Notes: generated by a model from the letters alone, not told the origin. A DNA stretch of 20,362 bases from Actinomycetes bacterium (GCA_023438885.1 JAEXPS010000046.1:1-20362), one strand, 5' to 3'. Counted from the stretch's first letter, positions 1 to 7,277 are shown. Program-made: numbers and translations.

Positions 1-351
1 GCCGGCGCCCGCTCCGGCCCTGCGACGTCCCGCGCGGCCGGCCGGGCCTGGGCGCAGCGGCTCCCTGCCCCGACCGGGAGCCCGCAGGGCGCCGTCACGG
101 AGGTGTTCACCCGCCTGGGCTTCGACCCGGAACCCGCCGGCGACACGGTGCGGCTGCACGCGTGCCCCTTCCGCGCCGCGGCGGGCCTGCACCCCGAGGT
201 CGTCTGCCAGGTGCACCTCGGGCTCGCCGAGGGGCTGGCCGCCCGCGCCGCCACCGACGGTCCCGTCCGCGTCGAGCTGACACCCTTCGCCGAGCCCGAC
301 CTCTGCCTCGTCCGCCTCACGCAGCCGCAGGGCGCGGCCGCCGCCCGTTGA
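1..351 (+). CDS. C-terminal part of an HTH transcriptional regulator with a Cys/His cluster (5' end outside window)
   Basis: The frame is open from the first base to a TGA at 349-351, so the gene begins upstream of the window. The visible part is about 116 residues. Its end has a pattern seen in a family of actinobacterial winged-helix (ArsR/DeoR-like) regulators: a CPF motif, then HPEVVCQVHLGLAEG, then a last cysteine in PDLCLVRL. The spacing is Cys-x13-Cys-x2-His and a further Cys about 32 residues on, which could bind an Fe-S cluster or metal; that is inference. The DNA-binding domain is not visible. Forty-five bases separate it from the DUF2249 gene in the same direction, so the two are probably co-transcribed. 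In other actinobacteria, from memory, regulator-DUF2249 pairs often sit near respiratory or nitric-oxide genes, but nothing here proves that role. Confidence 0.6.
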   Translation, partial: AGARSGPATSRAAGRAWAQRLPAPTGSPQGAVTEVFTRLGFDPEPAGDTVRLHACPFRAAAGLHPEVVCQVHLGLAEGLAARAATDGPVRVELTPFAEPDLCLVRLTQPQGAAAAR

Positions 352-396
352 CCCCCGCCGGGATCGTCCCGGCACCCACCTCCACAAGGAGCGCAC

Positions 397-699
397 ATGA
401 GCGAGCCCCTCCAGATCGTCGACCAGCCGGCTGCCGCGCCGGCCCACTCGTGCAGCTGCCACGAGCACGACGACGCCACGCCCGTCCTCGACGTGCGCGT
501 GATCCCGCACGCGATCCGCCACGCCGCGGTGCTCGGCGCCTTCGACGCGATCGCACCGGGCGGTTCGCTCGTCCTGGTCGCGCCGCACGCCCCGCTGCCG
601 ATGCTGGCGCAGCTGGACCAGCGCGCGCCGGTCGACGTCGAGTTCCTGGTCGACGGGCCCACCGAGTGGCACGTCAAGGTCACCCGGAAGGTGCAGTGA
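397..699 (+). CDS. DUF2249 domain protein
   Basis: This 100-residue protein matches the DUF2249 pattern: LDVRVIPHAIRHAAVLGAFD at about 31-50, then APGGSLVLVAPHAPLPML and a C-terminal EFLVDGPTEWHVKVTRK. The domain is thought to have a TusA/SirA-like fold and is often found with hemerythrin or nitrogen-oxide stress proteins; its biochemical role is not settled. The N-terminus carries a compact C-S-C-H-E-H motif at residues 19-24 that could bind metal or serve as a redox site. A clear ribosome binding site, AAGGAG at 386-391, lies five bases before the ATG and decides the start. The TGA stop overlaps the GTG start of the next gene, indicating translational coupling. The family call is firm; the function is not known. 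Confidence 0.85.
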   Translation: MSEPLQIVDQPAAAPAHSCSCHEHDDATPVLDVRVIPHAIRHAAVLGAFDAIAPGGSLVLVAPHAPLPMLAQLDQRAPVDVEFLVDGPTEWHVKVTRKVQ

Positions 700-1061
700 C
701 CGTCCGCATCAAGCGGGTCTACGAGCAGGCGGAGCCCGGCGACGGCGTCCGTGTGCTGGTGGACCGGCTGTGGCCGCGCGGGATCACCCGCGAGCGCGCC
801 GCTGCCGACCACTGGCTCAAGGACGTTGCGCCGAGCCCCGCGCTGCGCGTGCAGTGGCACCACGCCCCCGAGCGCTTCGACGAGTTCGCGGACCGCTACC
901 GTGCGGAGCTCGACTCGAACGGGGCCCTCGGCGAGCTGCTCGACCTCGCCCGCTCCCAGCCGGTGGTGACGCTGCTGTTCGCGGCGCGCGATCCCGAGGT
1001 CAACCACGCCGCAGTGCTGCGCGACTACGTCGAGGACGCGCTGGCGGGCCCTCAGCCGTAG
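696..1061 (+). CDS. DUF488 family protein (YeaO-like)
   Basis: This 121-residue protein has the DUF488 signature: IKRVYE at the N-terminus, the strictly conserved DRLWPRG at about 23-29, then a WLKDVAPSPALRVQWHH region and a C-terminal VVTLLFAARDPEVNHAAVL segment. The length is typical of stand-alone members. The family is widespread and of unknown function. The GTG at 696 is chosen because it overlaps the TGA of the DUF2249 gene (GTGA); the in-frame sequence upstream is Arg/Pro/Ala-rich and looks like a shadow of the preceding genes. The last ten bases overlap the 3' end of glnE, which is transcribed the other way. Co-transcription with the regulator and DUF2249 genes is likely from the overlap. 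Confidence 0.85.
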   Translation: MTVRIKRVYEQAEPGDGVRVLVDRLWPRGITRERAAADHWLKDVAPSPALRVQWHHAPERFDEFADRYRAELDSNGALGELLDLARSQPVVTLLFAARDPEVNHAAVLRDYVEDALAGPQP

Positions 1062-4000
1062 AACACCCGCTGCACCACCTGCCGCGCGCGGCGGGCGGTG
1101 CGCAGGTAGCGCTCCTCCAGCTCGCCCGACGATCCCGCCGGGTACCCCATCACGCGGGCCACCCCCGCCAAGGCCGTGCGGTCGTGGGGCAGCACGTCCA
1201 CCTGCGGCACGTCGGGCCGCCCGGTCCACAGCACGTTGGCGTCGCGGATCCGGGAGGCCAGCTCCCACGCCTCGCTCAGAGCGGCGGCGTCCTCCGGCTC
1301 GATCAGGCCTGCCTCGGTGGCGGCCGCCAGCGCGCCGAGCGTCGTGGTGGTCCGCAGGCCCGGCACCTCGTGGGCATATCGCAGCTGGAACAGCTGCGCC
1401 GTCCACTCGACGTCGCTGATGCCGCCGCGCCCCAGCTTGAGGTGGCGGCTCGGCTCGGTGCCGCGCGGCAGGCGCTCGGCCTCGACCCGGGCCTTGATGC
1501 GTCGCACCTCCCGCACCGCGGTCGCGTCAAGCCCCGTGGGCGGGTAGCGCACCGGCTCGATCAGCGCGACGAAGCGCTCCCCCAGCTCCTCGTCCCCCGC
1601 CACCGGCCGGGCGCGCAGCAGCGCCTGCGCCTCCCACACCTCGTGCCAGCGCCCGTAGTACTCCGCGTACGAGTCCAGGGAACGCACCAGCGGCCCGTTG
1701 CGGCCCTCGGGGCGCAGGTTGGCGTCCACGGCCAGCGCCGGCTCCGGTCCCACCGCCGCCAGCAGCGCGCGCAGCCTGGTCGCGGCGGCGAGCGCGTACT
1801 CGTGCGCCTCGCCGGCCCCGGCGCCGGGCACCGGGTCGTAGACGAACAGCACGTCCGCGTCGGACGAGTAGCCCATCTCCCCGCCGCCGAGCCGCCCCAT
1901 CGCCACGACCAGCATCTGGGCCGGGTCGTCGGCCAGGCCACGCTCGTGGCGGGCGTGCCACCGCGCGATGCGCAGCGTGCCGGCCAGCACGGCGTCGGCC
2001 GCCGCGGTCAGGCTCTGGGACGCCCTGATACCGGTGGTGACGCCGAGGACGTCGGCCGTCGCCGTGCGTGCCAGCTCCCGGCGCCGCAGTGAGCGCAGCG
2101 TGGTGGCGGCGGCCACCGGCTCGTCGGCCCGCGTGAGGACGGCGTCCGCCTCGAGCGCGAGCCGGTCGAGGCCGCGCGGTTCCAGCTCGGCGTCGTCGTC
2201 GAGCCACATCACCGACTCCGGGGACCGCGTCAGCGCGTCGGCGACGTAGCGCGAGGTCGAGAACACGCGGGCGAGCCGCTCGGCCGCGGTGCCCGAGTCG
2301 CGCAGCAGCTTGAGGTACCAGTGCGTGGTGCCGAGCTCCTCCGAGAGCCGCCGGAACGCCAGCAGCCCTCCGTCCGGGTCGGGCCCGGCGGCGAACCAGC
2401 CGAGCATGACGGGCAGCAGCTGGCGCTGGATCGACGCGCGGCGCGAGACGCCCTCGGTCAGCGCGGCGATGTGGCGCAGCGCCCCGGCCGGGTCGCGGTA
2501 GCCGATGGCCGCCAGCCGCTCGCGCGCCGCCTCCGGGGCCAGGGAGACGTCGGCCTCGGAGAGCCGGGCGGTGGCCGGCAGCAGCGGACGGTAGAACAGC
2601 TCCTCGTGCAGGCGGCGCACGTCACGGCGCACCGTCCGCCAGCGCTCGAGGAGTCCGTCGGCACCCTCCGCCCGCATCCCGACCGAGCGCGCGAGCCGCC
2701 GCAGGTCCGCCTCGCCGGTAGGCATCAGGTGGGTGCGCTGCATCCGCCACATCTGGATGCGGTGCTCGAGCACCCGCAGGAACCGGTAGCAGACCGAGAG
2801 CTGGCCGGCGTGGTCGCGGCCGACGTACCCCGCGGCGGCCAACGCCGCCAGGGCCGTCAGCGTGTTGCCGGAGCGAATCGCCTCCTCCGCCCGGCCGTGC
2901 ACCAGCTGGAGCAGCTGGACGGTGAACTCGACGTCGCGCAGCCCACCGGCACCGAGCTTGATCTGCCGGTCCGCCTCCTGCGCCGGCACGTGCCGCTCGA
3001 CGCGCCGGCGCATCGCCTGCGCGTCCTCGACGAAGTTCTCCCGGCCCACTGCCGCCCACACCAGCGGCTGGGTCATCTCGACGTAGGCGCGGCCGAGGTC
3101 GCCATCTCCGGCGAGGGGCCGGGCCTTGAGCAACGCCTGGAACTCCCAGGTGCTCGCCCACCGCTCGTAGTACGCGCGGTGGCTTGCGAGCGTGCGCACC
3201 AGGGGGCCGTCCTTGCCCTCGGGCCGCAGTGCCGCGTCCACGGGCCAGAGCGCGGGCTCGCCCGACGGCGTCGAGCAGGCCCGCGCCAGCCCCGCGGCCA
3301 GCCGGGCCCCGATGGCCAGAACGTCGGCCTCGTCGGTGTCCCCCGCCGGTTCGACGACGTAGACGACGTCCACGTCCGAGACGTAGTTCAGCTCGCGCCC
3401 GCCGCCCTTGCCCATGCCGATGACGGCGAGCCGCACGCTCGCCGCGCCGTCCGGCTGCTCCGCCCTCGCCAGGGCGAGCCCCGCTTCCAGCGCCGCCCCG
3501 GCCAGGTCCGCCAGCGCGGCGGCGACGCCGGGCATGCGGCTCAGCGGGTCGGGGGCGATCAGGTCGGTCGCGGCGATCCGCAGCAGCCGCGTGCGGTAGG
3601 CACGCCGCATCGCGTCGATGCCGGCCGGCCCGGTGAGGGTGGCCACCGGCATCGCGGCCTGCGGATCGGCACCGACGGCGGCCAGCAGCTCGGCACGCAC
3701 CTCCCCCGCGGCAACGCCGGTGCCGGGCATCTCGTCGAGCACCACGTGCAGGTTCTCCGGGTGCGCGACGAGGACGGAGCCGAGCGCCGTCGAGGCGCCG
3801 GCCACCTTGAGGAGCCGGTCGCGAGGCACGCCCGGCTCGCTCAGCGCGCTCGCGAGCAGCCCGCTGAGCTCGTCGTCCCCGCGGACGGCGCCCGCGAGCT
3901 TGGTCAGGGTCAGCAGCGCCTCGTCGGGGTCGGCGACCTCGCCGAGTGCGCCGACGAGCTCGTCGGGCCCCTGAGGCAGGAGCGCCGCGAGCGCGGGGTC

Positions 4001-4090
4001 GGCCAGCAGGCGCTCGCCGCGCGCGACGTCCGCGACCCCGGCCCGGGACAGGCGGGCCGCGAGCGACGAGCCGCGAGCGTGGACCGTCAC
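1052..4090 (-). CDS. glnE: bifunctional glutamine synthetase adenylyltransferase / adenylyl-removing enzyme
   Basis: A 1012-residue protein of the usual GlnE length. GlnE attaches AMP to a tyrosine of glutamine synthetase to inactivate it and removes it by phosphorolysis. Two nucleotidyltransferase domains are visible. The first has MGKGGGRELNYVSDVDVVYV at about 226-245 with the metal-binding Asp-x-Asp pair near 239 and 241; the second has GGGEMGYSSDADVLFVYDP around 735-750. Each is followed by an LKxGxGGxxDVEx(T/W) motif (near 378-390 in the first), typical of the linking helical regions. The start is GTG, seven bases after the glnA2 stop, with only a weak ribosome binding site, so expression probably depends on glnA2 translation. 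In actinobacteria glnE next to glnA2 is standard. The gene is intact, with no frameshift. The last ten bases overlap the convergent DUF488 gene. Confidence 0.97.
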   Translation of the reverse strand: MTVHARGSSLAARLSRAGVADVARGERLLADPALAALLPQGPDELVGALGEVADPDEALLTLTKLAGAVRGDDELSGLLASALSEPGVPRDRLLKVAGASTALGSVLVAHPENLHVVLDEMPGTGVAAGEVRAELLAAVGADPQAAMPVATLTGPAGIDAMRRAYRTRLLRIAATDLIAPDPLSRMPGVAAALADLAGAALEAGLALARAEQPDGAASVRLAVIGMGKGGGRELNYVSDVDVVYVVEPAGDTDEADVLAIGARLAAGLARACSTPSGEPALWPVDAALRPEGKDGPLVRTLASHRAYYERWASTWEFQALLKARPLAGDGDLGRAYVEMTQPLVWAAVGRENFVEDAQAMRRRVERHVPAQEADRQIKLGAGGLRDVEFTVQLLQLVHGRAEEAIRSGNTLTALAALAAAGYVGRDHAGQLSVCYRFLRVLEHRIQMWRMQRTHLMPTGEADLRRLARSVGMRAEGADGLLERWRTVRRDVRRLHEELFYRPLLPATARLSEADVSLAPEAARERLAAIGYRDPAGALRHIAALTEGVSRRASIQRQLLPVMLGWFAAGPDPDGGLLAFRRLSEELGTTHWYLKLLRDSGTAAERLARVFSTSRYVADALTRSPESVMWLDDDAELEPRGLDRLALEADAVLTRADEPVAAATTLRSLRRRELARTATADVLGVTTGIRASQSLTAAADAVLAGTLRIARWHARHERGLADDPAQMLVVAMGRLGGGEMGYSSDADVLFVYDPVPGAGAGEAHEYALAAATRLRALLAAVGPEPALAVDANLRPEGRNGPLVRSLDSYAEYYGRWHEVWEAQALLRARPVAGDEELGERFVALIEPVRYPPTGLDATAVREVRRIKARVEAERLPRGTEPSRHLKLGRGGISDVEWTAQLFQLRYAHEVPGLRTTTTLGALAAATEAGLIEPEDAAALSEAWELASRIRDANVLWTGRPDVPQVDVLPHDRTALAGVARVMGYPAGSSGELEERYLRTARRARQVVQRVFYG

Positions 4091-4097
4091 GGCGCGC

Positions 4098-5435
4098 CTA
4101 GACGAGCGGCAGGAACCGCTGCAGCTCGAACGGCGTCACCTGTGCGCGGTACTCGCGCCACTCCTGGCGCTTGTTGCGCAGGAAGTAGTCGAAGACGTGC
4201 TCGCCGAGCGTCTCGGCGACCAGCTCGGAGGACTCCATGACGTCGATCGCCTGCTCGAGCGACGACGGGAGGGGTTCGATGCCGAGTGCGCGCCGCTCCG
4301 ACGAGGTCAGCTCCCAGACGTCGTCCTCGGCACCCTCCGGCAGCTCGTAGCCGTGCTCGATCCCCGAGAGGCCGGCGGCGAGGAGCACCGCGAAGGCCAG
4401 GTACGGGTTGGTGGCGGAGTCGACGGCGCGGTACTCCACGCGGCTGGAGTTGCCCTTGCCGGGCTTGTACAGCGGCACGCGGACCAGGGCCGATCGGTTG
4501 TTGTGGCCCCAGCAGATGTAGCTCGGCGCCTCCGCGCCGCCCCACAGCCGCTTGTACGAGTTGACGAACTGGTTGGTCACGGCCGTGATCTCCGGCGCGT
4601 GGTGCAGCAGGCCGGCGATGAAGTGGCGGGCGACCTTGCTCAGCTCCAGGTCGCCGCCGGGCTCGTAGAAGGCGTTCTTGTCGCCCTGGAACAGCGAGAG
4701 GTGGGTGTGCATGCCGGAGCCGGGCTTCTCGGCCAGCGGCTTGGGCATGAAGGAGGCGAACACGCCCTGCTCCAGCGCGACCTCCTTGACCACGGTGCGG
4801 AACGTCATGATGTTGTCCGCCGTGGTCAGGGCGTCGGCGTAGCGCAGGTCGATCTCGTTCTGGCCGGGGCCGGCCTCGTGGTGGGAGAACTCCACGGAGA
4901 TGCCCATCGACTCCAGCATCGAGATGGCGGCGCGCCGGAAGTCGTGCGCGGTGCCGCGCGGCACGTGGTCGAAGTAGCCGCCCTGGTCCACCGGGACCAG
5001 CTCCTTCGTCGGGTCCGCGGGGGCCTCGAACAGGTAGAACTCGACCTCGGGGTGCGTGTAGAAGGTGAAGCCCTTGTCGCTGGCGCGGTCGAGGGCGCGC
5101 TTGAGCACCTGGCGGGAGTCGGCGAGCGACGGCTCGCCGTCCGGGGTGAGCAGGTCGCAGAACATCCGGGCCGTGCCGTGCCGCTCGCCGCGCCACGGCA
5201 GCACCTGGAACGTCGAGGGGTCGGGCCGGGCGATCATGTCGGCCTCGTAGACCCGGGTGAGGCCCTCGATCGCCGAGCCGTCGAACCCGATGCCCTCGGC
5301 GAAGGCCTGCTCGAGCTCGGCCGGCGCCACCGCCACCGACTTCAGGATCCCGAGGACGTCCGTGAACCACAGGCGGACGAACCGGATGTCTCGTTCCTCG
5401 ACCGTGCGGAGCACGAACTCCTGCTGCCTGTCCAT
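4098..5435 (-). CDS. glnA2: glutamine synthetase type I, GlnA2-like
   Basis: A 445-residue member of the glutamine synthetase family, which ligates ammonia (or, in some GlnA2 proteins, an amine) to glutamate with ATP. Visible motifs are GFDGSAIEG, the catalytic-core NEIDLRYADALTTADN, KPGSGMHTHLS (ATP binding) and NNRSALVRVP. The size, close to the 446 residues of M. tuberculosis GlnA2, and the pairing with glnE point to GlnA2 rather than GlnA1. The adenylylation tyrosine region (NLYDLPPEE in GlnA1) is replaced by GYELPEGAED, so this protein is probably not a GlnE target. In Streptomyces a GlnA2 acts as a gamma-glutamylpolyamine synthetase, so true substrate is open. The ATG at 5435 is preferred: AGGA lies eight bases upstream, whereas an in-frame ATG at 5444 overlaps that site. 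Confidence 0.92.
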   Translation of the reverse strand: MDRQQEFVLRTVEERDIRFVRLWFTDVLGILKSVAVAPAELEQAFAEGIGFDGSAIEGLTRVYEADMIARPDPSTFQVLPWRGERHGTARMFCDLLTPDGEPSLADSRQVLKRALDRASDKGFTFYTHPEVEFYLFEAPADPTKELVPVDQGGYFDHVPRGTAHDFRRAAISMLESMGISVEFSHHEAGPGQNEIDLRYADALTTADNIMTFRTVVKEVALEQGVFASFMPKPLAEKPGSGMHTHLSLFQGDKNAFYEPGGDLELSKVARHFIAGLLHHAPEITAVTNQFVNSYKRLWGGAEAPSYICWGHNNRSALVRVPLYKPGKGNSSRVEYRAVDSATNPYLAFAVLLAAGLSGIEHGYELPEGAEDDVWELTSSERRALGIEPLPSSLEQAIDVMESSELVAETLGEHVFDYFLRNKRQEWREYRAQVTPFELQRFLPLV

Positions 5436-5469
5436 GGCGTACATCCTGCCGGATCGGCGTGGTTGGGGA

Positions 5470-5479
5470 TGGCTAGGCT
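5470..5479. promoter_or_regulatory. divergent promoter between glnA2 and panB, leaderless for panB
   Basis: On the + strand TAGGCT at 5474-5479 is a good -10 hexamer, and six bases later comes the panB ATG, so the transcript would begin at or next to the start codon. There is no ribosome binding site for panB, which agrees. On the - strand TAGCCA (5475-5470) overlaps it and could serve glnA2. No convincing -35 hexamer is visible for either. Confidence 0.45.
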
Positions 5480-5485
5480 CGACGT

Positions 5486-6301
5486 ATGACGAGTGACGTA
5501 TCCAAGCGCGTGCGCGTGCATCATCTGCAGGCCGCCAAGGACCGCGGCGAGAAGCTCGTGATGCTCACCGCCTACGACGCGGTGACGTCCCGGATCTTCG
5601 ACGCGGCCGGCGTGGACATGCTTCTGGTCGGCGACTCGATCGGGAACACGATGCACGGATACGCGACGACGCTGCCGGTGACGGTGGACGAGATGATCGT
5701 CGCCTCGCGCGCCGTCGTCGGCGCGGCCAAGCGGGCCCTCGTCGTCGCCGACCTCCCGTTCGGCTCCTACGAGGCCGGGCCGGAGCAGGCCCTGGCCACC
5801 AGCGTGCGGATCATGAAGGAGTCGGGCGTCGCGGCGGTCAAGCTCGAGGGCGGCCAGCGGTCGGTACCGCAGATCCGCGCCCTGACCGACGCCGGGATCC
5901 CGGTGGTCGCGCACCTGGGCTACACGCCTCAGTCGGAGCACCGGCTCGGCGGCCCGCGGGTGCAGGGCCGGGGCGACGAGGCCGTGGAGCAGCTGCACGA
6001 CGACGCACTGGCGGTCACGGCGGCAGGTGCCGTGGCCGTGGTCCTCGAGATGGTGCCCGCCCCCGTGGCCGAGGCCATCACCAAGGCGATCGCGATCCCG
6101 ACCATCGGCATCGGTGCCGGCGCGGGATGCGACGGCCAGGTGCTGGTCTGGGTGGACATGGCGGGCATGGGCGACTGGTCGCCGAAGTTCGCCAAGCGCT
6201 TCGGCGAGGTGGGGGCGGCGCTGCTCGCCGCCGCCACGGCCTACACCGAGGAGGTCCGCGCCGGCACCTTCCCCGACGCCGCCCACCGTTTCGACGCCTG
6301 A
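5486..6301 (+). CDS. panB: 3-methyl-2-oxobutanoate hydroxymethyltransferase (ketopantoate hydroxymethyltransferase)
   Basis: A 271-residue PanB, the usual length. It transfers a hydroxymethyl group from 5,10-methylenetetrahydrofolate to 2-oxoisovalerate, giving ketopantoate, the first committed step of pantothenate and coenzyme A synthesis. Seen in order: LTAYD, VGDSIGNTMHGY (Asp50, metal), LPVTVDEM, VVADLPFGSYE (Asp89, metal), VKLEGG (Glu121), HLGYTPQS, and VVLEMVPAPVA with the likely catalytic Glu188. All key residues are present. The ATG has no ribosome binding site but a -10 element six bases upstream, so translation is probably leaderless. It is divergent from glnA2 across only 50 bases. 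No panC or panD is seen nearby. Immediately after the stop a 19-bp tandem repeat begins. Confidence 0.97.
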   Translation: MTSDVSKRVRVHHLQAAKDRGEKLVMLTAYDAVTSRIFDAAGVDMLLVGDSIGNTMHGYATTLPVTVDEMIVASRAVVGAAKRALVVADLPFGSYEAGPEQALATSVRIMKESGVAAVKLEGGQRSVPQIRALTDAGIPVVAHLGYTPQSEHRLGGPRVQGRGDEAVEQLHDDALAVTAAGAVAVVLEMVPAPVAEAITKAIAIPTIGIGAGAGCDGQVLVWVDMAGMGDWSPKFAKRFGEVGAALLAAATAYTEEVRAGTFPDAAHRFDA

Positions 6302-6371
6302 CCCACCGCCCGCCACCCGACCCACCGCCCGCCGCCCGACCCACCCCCCGCCGCCCGACCCACCGCCCGCG
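6301..6371. repeat. tandem repeat, 19-bp unit, about 3.6 copies
   Basis: Units begin at 6301, 6320, 6339 and 6358. The consensus is ACCCACCGCCCGCCGCCCG; copies one and three each differ by one base and the fourth breaks off after the first 13 bases. The array starts on the last base of the panB stop codon. On the + strand it is almost free of internal A/T and would leave the 3' end of the panB mRNA extremely C-rich. It is not part of any convincing coding frame. Confidence 0.85.
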
Positions 6372-6398
6372 TTCGCCCGCCGGGACGCCACCTCCGCC

Positions 6399-6498
6399 GT
6401 CGAGCGCCACTCCTTGCGCCGAGCGCCACTCCTTGCGTCGAGCGCGCGCTTCTTGGCGCACGAAACGTGGGCGCTCGACAGAGGCAGTGGCGCTCGGC
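6399..6498. repeat. intergenic repeat cluster with direct and inverted 19-bp units, in a convergent gap
   Basis: The motif GYCGAGCGCCACT occurs forward at 6399-6411 and 6418-6430, in a diverged form at 6437-6450, and inverted at 6467-6479 (diverged) and 6486-6498. Forward copies are spaced 19 bases apart, and the inverted copies keep the same 19-base step on the other strand. Forward and inverted copies can fold into long stems (for example 6418-6430 with 6486-6498). The cluster lies between the 3' ends of panB and mgsA. It may act as a bidirectional terminator or belong to a genome-wide dispersed repeat family. Together with the tandem array at 6301-6371 it accounts for most of the gene-free stretch 6302-6527; 6499-6527 shows nothing recognisable. 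Confidence 0.8.
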
Positions 6499-6527
6499 GG
6501 TGGGGCGGGCTGGGGACCCGTCGCGCC

Positions 6528-6977
6528 CTACTCGGTGGACGGCCCGCCCTCCCACGCGCGGGGACTGAAGTCCGGCCGGTTCTGCGGCCAGGACTGGTCC
6601 ATCATCGGCGACGAGATCAGCATGTCCGCAGTCGCGACGTTGCAGGCCATCGGCACGTTCCACACCGCGCCGATGCGTAGCAGCGCCTTCACGTCCGGGT
6701 CGTGCGGCTGCGGCTCGAGCGGGTCCCAGAAGAAGACGAGCATGTCGATGGCGCCCTCGGCGATCTTCGCGCCGATCTGCTGGTCGCCGCCCACCGGCCC
6801 GGACAGCAGCCGCATCACCGGCAGCCCCAGCTCGTACTCGAGCATCGTTCCCGTCGTCCCGGTGGCGTAGAGCCGGTGCCGCGCCAGCGTGCCCCGGTTG
6901 AACTCCGCCCAGCGCAGCAGCTCCACCTTCTTGTTGTCGTGGGCAACGAGCGCGATGTTGTGCGAGACGACCGCCAT
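6528..6977 (-). CDS. mgsA: methylglyoxal synthase
   Basis: A 149-residue methylglyoxal synthase, which converts dihydroxyacetone phosphate into methylglyoxal and phosphate and so relieves phosphosugar build-up. Diagnostic motifs are ALVAHDNKK at about 9-17, YATGTTGTML at 38-46 and SGPVGGDQQIGAKIAEG at 59-75. Asp65 in GGDQQ corresponds to the catalytic aspartate of the E. coli enzyme, and FFWDPLEPQPHDPDV supplies the conserved Asp85 and His92. The C-terminal 20 residues after NRPDFSPRAWEGGP extend slightly beyond the E. coli protein. An excellent ribosome binding site, AAGGAG six bases before the ATG, fixes the start. The small SPOR-like gene lies 32 bases upstream in the same direction and may be co-transcribed. 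The gene converges on panB across a repeat-filled gap. Confidence 0.96.
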   Translation of the reverse strand: MAVVSHNIALVAHDNKKVELLRWAEFNRGTLARHRLYATGTTGTMLEYELGLPVMRLLSGPVGGDQQIGAKIAEGAIDMLVFFWDPLEPQPHDPDVKALLRIGAVWNVPMACNVATADMLISSPMMDQSWPQNRPDFSPRAWEGGPSTE

Positions 6978-7009
6978 GACCTACTCCTTCGTACGTCCAC
7001 GGACGCGCG

Positions 7010-7243
7010 CTAGCGCTCCCCCGCCTCGTCGGAACCCTGGTCGGAACCCTGGTCGGAACCCTCGCCCCACTGCCGCCACGCGCGGTCCGCCTCGTCCGCC
7101 TCCTCGGTGCGCTCGCGCGCGTGCTCGAACGCCTTCTGCGCGGCCTCTCGCGTGGGGTAGGGACCCATCAGCACGCTCCAGTCGCTCTGCCGACCCTCCT
7201 CGACCTGGCGGGTGGCGATGTTGAAGTAGTACTCCCGAGCCAT
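7010..7243 (-). CDS. small SPOR-like conserved actinobacterial protein
   Basis: A 77-residue soluble, charged protein. The first half, MAREYYFNIATRQVEEG followed by SDWSVLMGPYPTREAAQKAFE, matches a small actinobacterial protein often annotated as SPOR-domain-like; the MGPYPTREAA segment resembles the second half of a SPOR repeat. The middle is a charged helix (ARERTEEADEADRAW) and the C-terminus contains three GSD(Q/E) repeats encoded by a 12-bp tandem repeat (7028-7063). There is no signal peptide or membrane segment, so the peptidoglycan-binding role of classical SPOR domains is unlikely. GGAGG lies five bases before the ATG at 7243; the longer upstream in-frame extension overlaps the map gene and promoter and is rejected. 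It is divergent from map. Function unknown. Confidence 0.8.
   Translation of the reverse strand: MAREYYFNIATRQVEEGRQSDWSVLMGPYPTREAAQKAFEHARERTEEADEADRAWRQWGEGSDQGSDQGSDEAGER
7028..7063. repeat. 12-bp tandem repeat inside the SPOR-like gene
   Basis: Three units of GTCGGAACCCTG (last base C in the third) encode the Gly-Ser-Asp-Gln repeats at the C-terminus of the small protein. Because the unit is a multiple of three, copy-number change would lengthen or shorten the tail without breaking the frame. Confidence 0.85.
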
Positions 7244-7277
7244 GCGGACCTCCCGTCGTCGCGCGCGCCCCTCCTCG

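Noticed and set aside
162..695. N-terminal extension of the DUF488 frame to 162
   Set aside because: The extension overlaps two better-supported genes and is Arg/Pro-rich; the DUF488 domain begins right after GTG at 696.
2321..4240. A 639-residue + strand frame covering most of glnE
   Set aside because: It is antisense to an unmistakable glnE, its translation is Arg/Gln/Gly/Pro-rich with no domain, and its openness follows from high third-position G+C.
4197..5489. A 430-residue + strand frame over glnA2
   Set aside because: Antisense shadow of glnA2 with a repetitive Val/Leu/Arg/Gly composition and no recognisable motif.
6301..6498. A CRISPR array, because of regular 19-bp repeats
   Set aside because: The units abut without unique spacers, occur in both orientations, and no cas genes are present.
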